Position numbers and translations under genes: made by a program | Source of the DNA: an uncultured Bacilli bacterium | GTDB taxonomy: Bacteria > Bacillota_I > Bacilli_A > RF39 > UBA660 | Reading direction: 5' to 3' | NCBI GenBank assembly: GCA_949025205.1 | Contig: CARMXJ010000003.1 | Location: 1-62,674, forward strand | DNA length: 62,674 nucleotides | Shown here: in pieces, positions 1 through 8,600 of the stretch | How positions within the stretch are numbered: the stretch's first letter is position 1 | Layout: each line of letters opens with the position of its first letter | The notes under the pieces: generated by a model | The model's input: the letters and a program-made list of their open reading frames with translations, nothing else | Database searches by the model: none | What the model was told of the DNA's origin: nothing

Positions 1-53
1 CATGTTTAGCTATCTAAATTTTAACATGTTTTTTGTTTCCGAACAACTCTAAT

Positions 54-78
54 AAGTACTTTTAAGAGTACTTTTTTT
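54..78 (+). terminator. Rho-independent terminator of an upstream gene
   Basis: A 7-bp perfect stem (AAGTACT at 54-60 with AGTACTT at 67-73) closes a 6-base loop and is followed by a run of T. It separates whatever lies left of the window from the pilus operon that starts at 152. Confidence 0.6.
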
Positions 79-151
79 CATGAAAACACACCGCCAACAT
101 TTGACTTTACCATCAAATTAGTTTATATTTATATTGATAGTAGGTGGAGAT

Positions 152-361
152 ATGAAAAAACGGAACAACCATGGACAAGCATTAGTGGAATATGTATTAA
201 TTGTTGCAATCATTAGTGTGATTACGATTGCAGTAGTCAACTATTTTGGAGGATATGTTAAAGATTCTATTACTAAAACCTCTTGTTCTTTAGTAGACCA
301 AGAATACGTACCCGGTGCAAAACCTGGTGAGGGAGAGTGCAAAGAAAAAGAAATAGAGTAA
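152..361 (+). CDS. flp: Flp-type pilin subunit (Tad pilus)
   Basis: Small (69 aa) class III prepilin. After a short basic leader (MKKRNN) comes the processing motif HGQALVEY, with the Glu expected at +5 of the mature pilin, then one hydrophobic segment of about 20 residues and a short polar tail containing two Cys. I chose ATG 152 rather than the upstream TTG at 134 because GGTGGAG at 142-148 is correctly spaced from it. It is first in a compact operon with TadE-like, TadZ, TadA, TadB and TadC genes, so it is presumably the major fibre subunit. The family identity is from motif plus context. No prepilin peptidase (TadV/CpaA type) is visible in the window, so processing must depend on a peptidase elsewhere. 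Confidence 0.85.
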   Translation: MKKRNNHGQALVEYVLIVAIISVITIAVVNYFGGYVKDSITKTSCSLVDQEYVPGAKPGEGECKEKEIE

Positions 362-375
362 CAAAGGGTGATAAA

Positions 376-726
376 ATGTTTTTAAATAAAAAGGGACAAG
401 CATTAGTGGAGTTTGTAATTATATTGCCCATCTTTATATTTATGATATTTGGAGTAATCGATTTAGGAAAAATTTTGTATACCAAAAACAATTTAGAAAG
501 CAAAATGGAAGAAGTAATCACTGCTTACGAAAGCGTGCCAGACATAGCAGAGTTAGAAAAGAAATTGAATTTAGAAAAAGAACACATCACCCTTGCCATC
601 GCAAAAGAAAAAGAGTACATGGAATTTAAATTAGAAAAAGAAATAGATATCGTTACACCAGGGCTAAATAGTATTCTAGGAAATCCCTACCAAATAACAA
701 CAAAGCGAGTGATATACAGTGAATAA
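376..726 (+). CDS. TadE-like minor pseudopilin
   Basis: 116 aa. It starts MFLNKKGQALVEF, a TadE-type leader with the G/Q-A-L-V-E processing site, followed by a hydrophobic segment rich in Ile and Phe and then a charged, probably helical, extracellular domain of about 80 residues. Start ATG 376 is preceded by AAAGGGTG at 363-370. The gene lies 14 bases after the pilin and overlaps the next gene by 8 bases, implying co-translation. TadE/TadF proteins are minor subunits thought to prime or cap Tad pili. Which of the two TadE-like genes here corresponds to TadE or TadF cannot be told from sequence alone. Confidence 0.75.
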   Translation: MFLNKKGQALVEFVIILPIFIFMIFGVIDLGKILYTKNNLESKMEEVITAYESVPDIAELEKKLNLEKEHITLAIAKEKEYMEFKLEKEIDIVTPGLNSILGNPYQITTKRVIYSE

Positions 727-1099
727 AAAAGGGCAAACACTGATTCTTTTCGTCATTATAATTCCGGCTTTAATCTTACTTATGGCATTTGTAGTAGATA
801 CAGGAATGCTTTTAAAAGAAAACACAAGGCTTTCTAGCACAACCAAAACCATTTTAAAAACGATGTACGATGAAAAAGATAACAGTGGTTTTGAAACCAA
901 AATAAAAAATCTCTACCAAAAAAATAATATTCCAATAGAAAATATAGAAATAAGCACAACAAGCAATAAAATAGTGATTGAAAACAACTATACCATAGAA
1001 AGTATCTTCGGACGCATTATAGGAATCAAAGAGTATGCCTTAAAGATAAAAATGAATGCAACCAAAAGGGATGAAAAAATAAAAATAGAGAAAGAATAG
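719..1099 (+). CDS. TadE/TadG-like minor pseudopilin
   Basis: 126 aa, start GTG 719 overlapping the previous gene by 8 bases. The N terminus (MNKKGQTLILFVIIIPALILLM) has the short basic leader and hydrophobic stretch of TadE/TadG proteins, but the Glu that follows the cleavage site in TadE is replaced, as is usual for TadG-like 'Tad-like Flp pilus assembly' proteins. A soluble domain of about 90 residues follows. Together with the preceding gene it forms the minor-pilin pair of the operon. Function is inferred from position and topology. Confidence 0.7.
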   Translation: MNKKGQTLILFVIIIPALILLMAFVVDTGMLLKENTRLSSTTKTILKTMYDEKDNSGFETKIKNLYQKNNIPIENIEISTTSNKIVIENNYTIESIFGRIIGIKEYALKIKMNATKRDEKIKIEKE

Positions 1100-1109
1100 A
1101 GGGAAAGAC

Positions 1110-1913
1110 ATGTCAAGAACAAAAGGAAAATCAGTCTGCATATTCTCTGCTAAAGGAGGCGTAGGCAAAACGGTAACAACCATCAATTTGGCAGGAATAT
1201 TTGAACATTTAGAAAAAAAAGTATTAATTGTAGACTTAGATTTATCAAGTGGAGGAATTAGTGTTGCTCTAAACCGTGCATTTGAAAAAACAATATACAA
1301 TTTTGTAGATGATTATAACAATAACAGATACAAAGATTTTTCAAATTATATTACAAAATACGATGATTTTATTGATATCTTACCAAGTCCTAAAGACCCA
1401 CGCCAAGCAAATAAAATTGATTCCAAATACATCGATATTTTAATCGACAAAGCAGAGTCCAACTACGATATCGTTCTAATTGACACCAACCATATATTAG
1501 ATGAAATCAATATTGTTACATTAGACAAAGTCGACAATATTTTATTTGTCATGACCAATGACCCACTAGATATCAAAAACATGAAATCCCTTCTTAGTAT
1601 TTTCCATGATTCCAATATTACCAATTATAGAATTTTATTAAACAACAGTACAAATCCCTTTAAAGACTATTTTTCTATCTTTGACATACGAAACATCATT
1701 AAAGCCAATATCGACTATACCATTTCTTCTAGTTTTTACTTAAAAAACATAGACCACTATATTATGAACGGCGATGTTATCACGCTTTTAAAAAGCATGC
1801 CGACCACCTTTAATAAAGATTATGAAACCTTTATGACAATGGCCCTAGATACAATTGGAAAACCAGAAACGGAAGAAAAGGAAGAAGTAGAAGAAGGGGA
1901 TGCAAATGAATAA
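1110..1913 (+). CDS. tadZ: TadZ/CpaE-like ParA-family ATPase
   Basis: 267 aa. A deviant Walker A motif of the MinD/ParA type, SAKGGVGKT, begins at about residue 13, followed by a Walker A' region (VDLDLSSGG). TadZ proteins localise the Tad secretion complex to a cell pole or assembly site. The C-terminal 15 residues are very acidic (EETEEKEEVEEGDANE-like). RBS GAGGGAAAG lies just before ATG 1110, and the 3' end overlaps the TadA gene. The N-terminal receiver-like domain found in proteobacterial CpaE/TadZ is absent; only the ATPase domain is here, as commonly seen in Gram-positive Tad loci. Confidence 0.8.
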   Translation: MSRTKGKSVCIFSAKGGVGKTVTTINLAGIFEHLEKKVLIVDLDLSSGGISVALNRAFEKTIYNFVDDYNNNRYKDFSNYITKYDDFIDILPSPKDPRQANKIDSKYIDILIDKAESNYDIVLIDTNHILDEINIVTLDKVDNILFVMTNDPLDIKNMKSLLSIFHDSNITNYRILLNNSTNPFKDYFSIFDIRNIIKANIDYTISSSFYLKNIDHYIMNGDVITLLKSMPTTFNKDYETFMTMALDTIGKPETEEKEEVEEGDANE

Positions 1914-3246
1914 AACCAGTTTAATGGATGCTTTTAATATTGAAAGAAAAAGCCCTAAAATAGATTCTGTCACAGATTATGAAGTATTTGCAGATAAAAA
2001 GCTACTTGACGAACTAAGAACTCGTATCGTTGAAAACATCATTGACAAAGAAGTACCAGAAGAAAAAGGATTAAATGAATTTATAAACGATGAAATCGAT
2101 GCAACCATTGAAGGGTATGACTTATCGAATTTAGAAAGAAGCCACTTATATAACTTAATTGATAATGAAATCAATGGATATGGACCCATTACAGAACTTC
2201 TAAAAGATAAAAACATCACCGAGATTATGGTCAATAGCCCAAATGAAATTTATATTGAAATTGATGGACAACTAATTAAAGACGAAAGTATTTCTTTTAT
2301 AAATGATGAACATATCGTAAGAACCATCCAAAGATTAATTGAACCTCTTGGAAGAACCATCGATGCGGCCAATCCAATGGTCGATTCAAGACTTCAAGAT
2401 GGGTCTCGTATCAATGCAGTAATTCCGCCGCTTTCTACCAAAGGTCCTATTATTACCATTCGTAAATTTAAAGAAACAATGGCAAGCATTGAAGACTTAA
2501 TCCGTATTGGTTCCTTAACACCTTATATGGCTAGATTTTTAGATGCCTCTGTAAGAGGAAAACTAAACATCATTGTCTGTGGAGGAACCGGAAGTGGAAA
2601 AACAACCCTTTTAAATATTTTAAGTGGCTTTATTGGTAGTCATGAAAGAATCATTACAATTGAAGATGCTGCCGAACTTCGTTTGCGTCAAGAACATGTG
2701 ATTTCTCTAGAAACAAGAGTTACCAATTACGATAGTACAGGAGAAGTAACCATAAGAGATTTAGTAAAAAATTCCCTTCGTATGCGTCCTGATAGAATCA
2801 TTGTGGGAGAAGTAAGAGGAAAAGAAGCCTTCGATATGTTACAAGCCATGAATACAGGACACGACGGTTCCCTAACAACGCTTCATGCAAACGGAGCCCT
2901 TGATGCTCTAAACAGACTAGAAACCATGGTTTTAATGAGTGGCTTAGATATTCCAATTAAAGCCATCCGGGAATACATTACCAATGCCATTGACTTAATT
3001 GTAAATATTGAAAGAATGAGCGATGGCAAAAGAAAAATTACATCTATTTCAGAAATAGAAGGGTTTGAGGAAGACCGCATAAAATTGCGTGAAATATTTA
3101 AATTTACGCCAAAAGGTTTAACCGAAACGGGAGAAGTAGATGGAGAATTTATGCTATACAAACAAACACCACACGTTTATAAAAAAATGATGGCCAGAGG
3201 AATTAACGATTTAGAAGATATGTTTGGAAAATCTACCAAGAATTAA
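1906..3246 (+). CDS. tadA: TadA/CpaF secretion ATPase
   Basis: About 446 aa, VirB11/GspE-type hexameric motor that powers pilus assembly. The N-terminal domain contains the conserved stretch ending IMVNSPNEIYIE. Walker A is GGTGSGKTTLLN near residue 230, followed by an Asp box (ITIEDAAELRL), Walker B-like region with RPDRIIVGEVRG, and the His box TLHANG. ATG 1906 is preferred over ATG 1900 because the GAAGGGG ribosome site at about 1892-1898 is too close to the latter. It overlaps the TadZ stop by 8 bases. All catalytic motifs look intact, so the motor should be functional. Confidence 0.92.
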   Translation: MNKTSLMDAFNIERKSPKIDSVTDYEVFADKKLLDELRTRIVENIIDKEVPEEKGLNEFINDEIDATIEGYDLSNLERSHLYNLIDNEINGYGPITELLKDKNITEIMVNSPNEIYIEIDGQLIKDESISFINDEHIVRTIQRLIEPLGRTIDAANPMVDSRLQDGSRINAVIPPLSTKGPIITIRKFKETMASIEDLIRIGSLTPYMARFLDASVRGKLNIIVCGGTGSGKTTLLNILSGFIGSHERIITIEDAAELRLRQEHVISLETRVTNYDSTGEVTIRDLVKNSLRMRPDRIIVGEVRGKEAFDMLQAMNTGHDGSLTTLHANGALDALNRLETMVLMSGLDIPIKAIREYITNAIDLIVNIERMSDGKRKITSISEIEGFEEDRIKLREIFKFTPKGLTETGEVDGEFMLYKQTPHVYKKMMARGINDLEDMFGKSTKN

Positions 3247-3264
3247 AAGAAAGGAGTAACCATT

Positions 3265-4269
3265 ATGAAAGAAGTTATTTTAACTACATTAATTATTCAA
3301 ATTATTTTAGTACTTCTAATAATAGGAATTCTTTTCTTTGTATTAAAACAAATCCAAGCATCAAAATTAGAAAAAAGATTCGAAGCTTTTAGTTTACAAT
3401 CCAATAAAGACGTAGAAATTTCTTTTTTTGACCAATTATCCCTTTCTATATGGAAGAAAATTCACAAATTATCCAAAATTTTTAGCCATTCCGCTGTATT
3501 ATGCGACTATGCCCAAAAATACGACCGTTATATTCCCTATGAAGAACGAGAAAAAAAAGAAAATATGGATTATATCTCGATTAAGTTTGCTTTAGGAATT
3601 CTATTTATTCTTTTAAATATAATAAGCTTAGTCTTTTCAGCTCATGTAAATACAATGACTTGTTTACTTTCTTTCCTAATTGGTTTTTTCTTGCCAGACA
3701 TTGCCCTAGCCATAAAATTTAAAAAGAAAAGAAAACAAATTGAAGAAGATTTACTAAAAGCCATTATTATCATGAACAATAGTTTTAAATCCGGAAGGAA
3801 TATTATGCAAGCCATTCAAATTGTAAAAACAGAATTAGAAGGACCAATTGCCGATGAATTTGGAAAAATATATCTAGACATTACCTATGGTTTAAGCTTA
3901 GAAGTAGTTTTTAATCGTTTTTATGAAAGAGTAAAACTAGAGGATGCCAAATACATTGCTTCTTCCTTAACTTTATTAAACAAAACAGGAGGAAATATTG
4001 TAAGTGTTTTTGAAAGCATTGAAAAATCATTCTTTGATAAAAAGAAATTACAAAATGAAATGAATAGTCTTACCGCTGCCAGTGTCTTTGTATTTCGAGT
4101 ATTAGTGGCATTACCTCTTATTTTTACGCTTGTGATTTTTATTTTAAATCCTACTTATTTTAATCCATTGTTTCAGTCAGGAATCGGCATTTTTATAACT
4201 TTAATAATCTTATTTTTGTACATAAATTATATTGTTGTCATTAAAAAAGCAATGAAGGTGAAGATGTAA
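3265..4269 (+). CDS. tadB: TadB inner-membrane platform protein
   Basis: 334 aa, type II secretion F-domain protein. It has an N-terminal membrane helix (about residues 5-28), two helices in the middle (about 105-150) and two at the C terminus, with a cytoplasmic T2SSF domain between (AIIIMNNSFKSGRNIMQAI ... TGGNIVSVFESI). AAAGGAG precedes ATG 3265. It overlaps TadC by one base. TadB and TadC together form the membrane platform on which the TadA motor acts. Confidence 0.85.
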   Translation: MKEVILTTLIIQIILVLLIIGILFFVLKQIQASKLEKRFEAFSLQSNKDVEISFFDQLSLSIWKKIHKLSKIFSHSAVLCDYAQKYDRYIPYEEREKKENMDYISIKFALGILFILLNIISLVFSAHVNTMTCLLSFLIGFFLPDIALAIKFKKKRKQIEEDLLKAIIIMNNSFKSGRNIMQAIQIVKTELEGPIADEFGKIYLDITYGLSLEVVFNRFYERVKLEDAKYIASSLTLLNKTGGNIVSVFESIEKSFFDKKKLQNEMNSLTAASVFVFRVLVALPLIFTLVIFILNPTYFNPLFQSGIGIFITLIILFLYINYIVVIKKAMKVKM

Positions 4270-4973
4270 TGAAAAAAAACAAGCATTTTATACACAAAAT
4301 ATATAGACAAAAAACCATAAAACGAATTCAAAGTAAGATGAAGCTTTTAGGCAATAGTCCGAAATATGATGAAGCAACATTCTTAAATACAAGATTAATA
4401 CTAGCAACACTTTTGTTTTTAGCCCTTTTAATATTATCAAAACATGGATTTATTTTAGCGCCAATCTTAACCATTATATTCTGGCTTTTCTGCGAAACAT
4501 TTATTTTGGATATTCCTATTAAAAAAAGAGGAAAAAAATTAGAAGAAGAATCTATATTCTTTTTTGAAGTATTGGTCTTAACTCTAGATTCTAGCAGGAA
4601 TTTAAAAGGAGCTCTGGAACTTACCACTAATAATATTGATAGTGAACTAGCAAGTGAATTTAAACAAACATTAGAAGAAGTAAAATTAGGGAAAAGCTTT
4701 ACTGAAAGTCTAGAATCCATGAAGGAAAGAATCCCTAGTGATACTATCAAAAATATTATTTTAAATCTAACCGAATCGAGTATATTTGGAAATAGCATCA
4801 CTGCTTCTTTAAATAACCAATTGGATTACTTAAGAGATAAAAAAATGTTGGAAATAAAAGCAGAGATAGCCAAACTGCCAACCAAGATAAGTGTATTATC
4901 CGTCGTGTTTTTTATCCCCATTATGTTACTTATCATTCTAGCCCCTGTTTTAGTAGAATTTTTAATTGGATAG
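4269..4973 (+). CDS. tadC: TadC inner-membrane platform protein
   Basis: 234 aa, second T2SSF-domain platform subunit. Membrane helices at about residues 42-80 and at the C terminus flank a cytoplasmic domain with the recurring SF pattern (VLTLDSSRNLKGALEL ... SIFGNSITASLN). It shares the TAATG stop/start with TadB, so the two are translated together at similar levels. It is the last gene of the pilus operon: its stop codon lies inside a terminator hairpin. Confidence 0.82.
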   Translation: MKKNKHFIHKIYRQKTIKRIQSKMKLLGNSPKYDEATFLNTRLILATLLFLALLILSKHGFILAPILTIIFWLFCETFILDIPIKKRGKKLEEESIFFFEVLVLTLDSSRNLKGALELTTNNIDSELASEFKQTLEEVKLGKSFTESLESMKERIPSDTIKNIILNLTESSIFGNSITASLNNQLDYLRDKKMLEIKAEIAKLPTKISVLSVVFFIPIMLLIILAPVLVEFLIG

Positions 4974-4998
4974 CATCTTTCATAGATGTTCTTTTTTT
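4972..4998 (+). terminator. Terminator of the Tad pilus operon
   Basis: Stem AGCATCT (4972-4978) pairs with AGATGTT (4984-4990), with one G-T pair, followed by a run of seven T. It overlaps the tadC stop codon. Confidence 0.75.
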
Positions 4999-5084
4999 AC
5001 TAAATTTTCATAAATGTATGTTAAAATAAAAAACAAACAACTAAGAAGTACTTATGAATTTTTACTAAAAATAAGGAGGTTTCT

Positions 5085-5666
5085 ATGGAATTATTAAAAG
5101 AAGAAATGAATCTGAAACAAGAATATGCTTTTATAAATATGACAGAAGAAGAATTTTCTTCAATACTTAAGATTGCTAAAAAAGACAGTCAATTTGAAAA
5201 AGCATTTAAAAAATTAATAAATAGCTATTTAGAAGAAAATATGAGTCTTACCATTATGGTAAATTATTTAAAAAATATAAAATGGAATTCTCATACTTCA
5301 ATAAAGGTACTAAAAGAAAAATTAAATAGCTTTTTTAAAATGTTAGATGATGCTTGTTATGTATTAACACCCAGCGATGCTGAGGCACTTTTAGAACAGC
5401 CTATTTTAAAAAAATTATTTGAAAAATATTTTAGTGATAAAAAAGAAATAGAAGAAAAGGTGTTAGATCGTTTTACAGATAATAATACACAATTAGAAAT
5501 CCTTTGTGATAAATATATGGAACAAAATAAGATACTAAAATTGGTAATAGAAGAGGAAAACGAAAATATAAATAGCATTTATTACCAAGAAATCAGAAAA
5601 TCAAAATTACTAACAGCGGAACAAGAAATAGAACTAGGAAAAAGAATTGTAGAAGGAGATGAATAA
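5085..5666 (+). pseudogene. Sigma factor N-terminal part, ends at an in-frame TAA
   Basis: 193 codons starting at ATG 5085 behind a strong AAGGAGG (5072-5078). The first 165 residues are helical and unrecognised; the last 28 (YYQEIRKSKLLTAEQEIELG, then KRIVEGDE) are clearly sigma-70 region 1.2. In sigma factors this sequence runs on as 'GDEEAKKxLIEANLRLVV'. Here it reads GDE, TAA (5664-5666), then A-A-K-I-L-A-E-A-N-L-R-L-V-V in the same frame. Thus a single sense codon (most simply GAA) has become TAA, and the rest of the factor continues at 5667 without a frameshift. The choices are a nonsense mutation in this strain or assembly, readthrough, or two polypeptides made by re-initiation at TTG 5694. 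Confidence 0.8.
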
Positions 5667-5693
5667 GCCGCGAAAATATTAGCAGAAGCTAAT

Positions 5694-8600
5694 TTGCGTT
5701 TGGTTGTTAATATCGCCAAACGTTATGTAGGAAGAGGTCTATTATTTGATGATTTGGTACAAGACGGAAATGAAGGCTTAATGACTGCTGTTAAGAGATT
5801 CGATTATAAAAAAGGTTGCAGATTTTCTACATATGCTATGTGGTGGATTAGACAGGCTATTACAAGAAGTCTTGCAAATAATGCTAGAACCATTCGTATC
5901 CCTGTTCATAAGGTCGATAGAATTAACAAATTGATCAAAATTGAAAATAATTTGAAAGCGGAATTAGGGTATGAACCAGATGATATCGAAATTGCCGAAA
6001 AAATGCAAATTTCAGAAGCAGAAGTAAAAAAGATAAAGAAAATTATCAAAGATAATCAAACAGTTTCCATTGACCAAAAAATCGGAAAAGATGAAGATTC
6101 TGGACTGATAGATTTTATACCAGATTCTAAAAATCTTTTTGAAGAAAATGTGATAGAAGAATTAAATACATCAGAAATTTTAGATAAGGCCCAAAAAGCC
6201 GTAACTCCTCGTGAATATCAAGTTTTAGATTTGCGATTTGGCATTAGTGATGGGTGTCCAAGAACACTTGAAGAAGTTGGTAATATAATGGGTGTTACAA
6301 GAGAAGCAATCCGCTTAATACAAAATAAAGCACTTAGAAAATTAAAGAATAGCCAACGCATCAAAAAATTAAATCCATATGAAACAGAAGCCAAAGAAGC
6401 AATAAAAATAAAAGAAACAAATATTTCTAATGTAGAAATAAAAGAGTTTCAAATTCAAGATATTGAAATAAATGCATTTATCTATCTATTAGAATTATTT
6501 CCAAGGGAAGATAAAAGGTTGTATTGTAAATTAAAAGGAATAAATTTACATAACAAAATACTACTTAATGTGGCCGGTAAACAATTAAGTTCATGGGAAG
6601 CAAGTTTTTTAGAAAGTGTAGAAACAGATTTAAAACAAATGCACCAATTATATTCAAAATTAAAACACCAAAATCAAGAGGAAGAAAAACAAATGCTTTT
6701 ACATTATATTTCTAAAAAATCTCTACGTTTTCGCTATTTTAATCAAACGTATAAAGAGTTATACCATGCTGTAAGATGTCTATCTACAAAAGAACAAAAG
6801 GTACTATACAAAAATCATGGAAAAGACTTGCTTTCTATAGCAAATAAAACCGATAAACTTGAGAACGTTTATAAAAAGTTAGATGCTATTTTTAGAGGAG
6901 AAATTAAAATACCTTCTCCACAAGAATATCTATGCAGTATGTTAGAAGAAAACAATATAGATTTAATAAAAAAAGAGGTTTCGAAATTAGATATAGAAGA
7001 AAGAAAAGTATTTTATGAAGTACATGGCCTAAATTTAAACGATAATAACTATACAGAAAAAGAGAGTCTATACGAAGCTATTTTAAAGAAATTAAAAAAA
7101 TCTTTGCATTTTTTGAAACAGGAAAATGAACTTATAAAACTAATAAAAGCACATCCTGAGATTTCTCTAGACTTATGGCACACACTAATAAAAAAACTAC
7201 CTTCCTACTACCAAGAAATAGTCTATTTTAAGAATGGGAAAGGAGTACTATTAGAAAACAATCCATTTCCTAAAGAAGATTATCAAAAAAGATACACCAC
7301 TTATCAAAAAGCTATAAAAAAATTAAAAGATATGGTAGAACATCTAGAAGAGACTTTAGAACCATTCTATTCTCAATTTGAAGGAAACACAAAAGAAGAA
7401 ATTTTTTGGGTCTTATTAAGTTTGAATGAAAATAGAATGAATATCATTTTTAAACATTATGGTGAAAATTTAAAAGAAAAGATTACCCGTAATGAAGAGA
7501 ATCAATCAATAGTAACACAAAACTACTATAATGCAATGCAAGAAATAAAAAACAAATTAAACAACAATTCTTATTCTAGTTTTATAGAAAAATTTAAAAA
7601 AGAAGAGTACGAACCAGTTTTAAAAATTTTAACAAGAGAAGAACTAACGATATTTAACCTATTTCATGGAGAAAATCATGATAAACATTTATTAGTTGAA
7701 CAAAATGATAGTTATACGATTGCCTACTTATGTAAGAGTTATAAACGAATTATTTCTAAACTAGAAGCAGAAATAACCTTACAAAAGAAACAAATGCAAA
7801 AGCAATCTAAGAAAGAAAAAATAACCTTAAGAACTCTTATAGAAGCACATCCAGAAATTGATTTAAAAACATGGTTAAATATTATAAACAGATTATTTCC
7901 AAAAGAAAAAGAGGCTGTTTTTATAGTAAATGGCCAAAATTTAGAATTAGACAATGAAGTTGATTTTCTATCAGACCCAACTCTTTACCAAAATTATAGA
8001 CGTGCGATAAAAAGAATAAAACAAATGATAGAGAATTTAGAAGAGTTTTTAAATCCCTTTTTCTCACAATTTGAAGGACACACAAAAGAAAAAGTTTTTT
8101 GGGCTCTTTTAAAAATTAACGAAGAAAATATAAAAAGCATTTTTCTTTGTTATGGAGAAAATTTAGATGAATTAAATATATATGACAAAGAGAATAATCT
8201 AACAAAAAACGCTATTCATTATCGATCTATAAAACAAATTAAAAGTGAACTTACTGGTAAAACAATTAAAAAAAGTTTTATCGAAAAGTATAAAAAAGAT
8301 GAATTTGAACCATTTTTAAGTGAATTAACAGAAGAGGAACTGAGAATATTTATTCTATTTCATGGAAGTAATTACAACACACACTTATTTGTAGAAAAAG
8401 ATGAACACCACACTATCTCCTATTATTATTGGGAATATCAAAGAATCATCTCCAAATTAGAAGAAAAGATAAAAAACAAACCTAAAAAAGAAATTAACGA
8501 AAATAAATTACAATTATTAATGGCTGAGCATCCTGAAATTTCATTAGAGTTATGGCATAAACTTATTAGGAAATTAATTGAAAAGCAACAAAATGCCACT

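Noticed and set aside
5664..5666. TAA reassigned as a sense codon
   Set aside because: Nearly all other genes in the window end in TAA at the expected length, so global reassignment is excluded; only a local event is possible.
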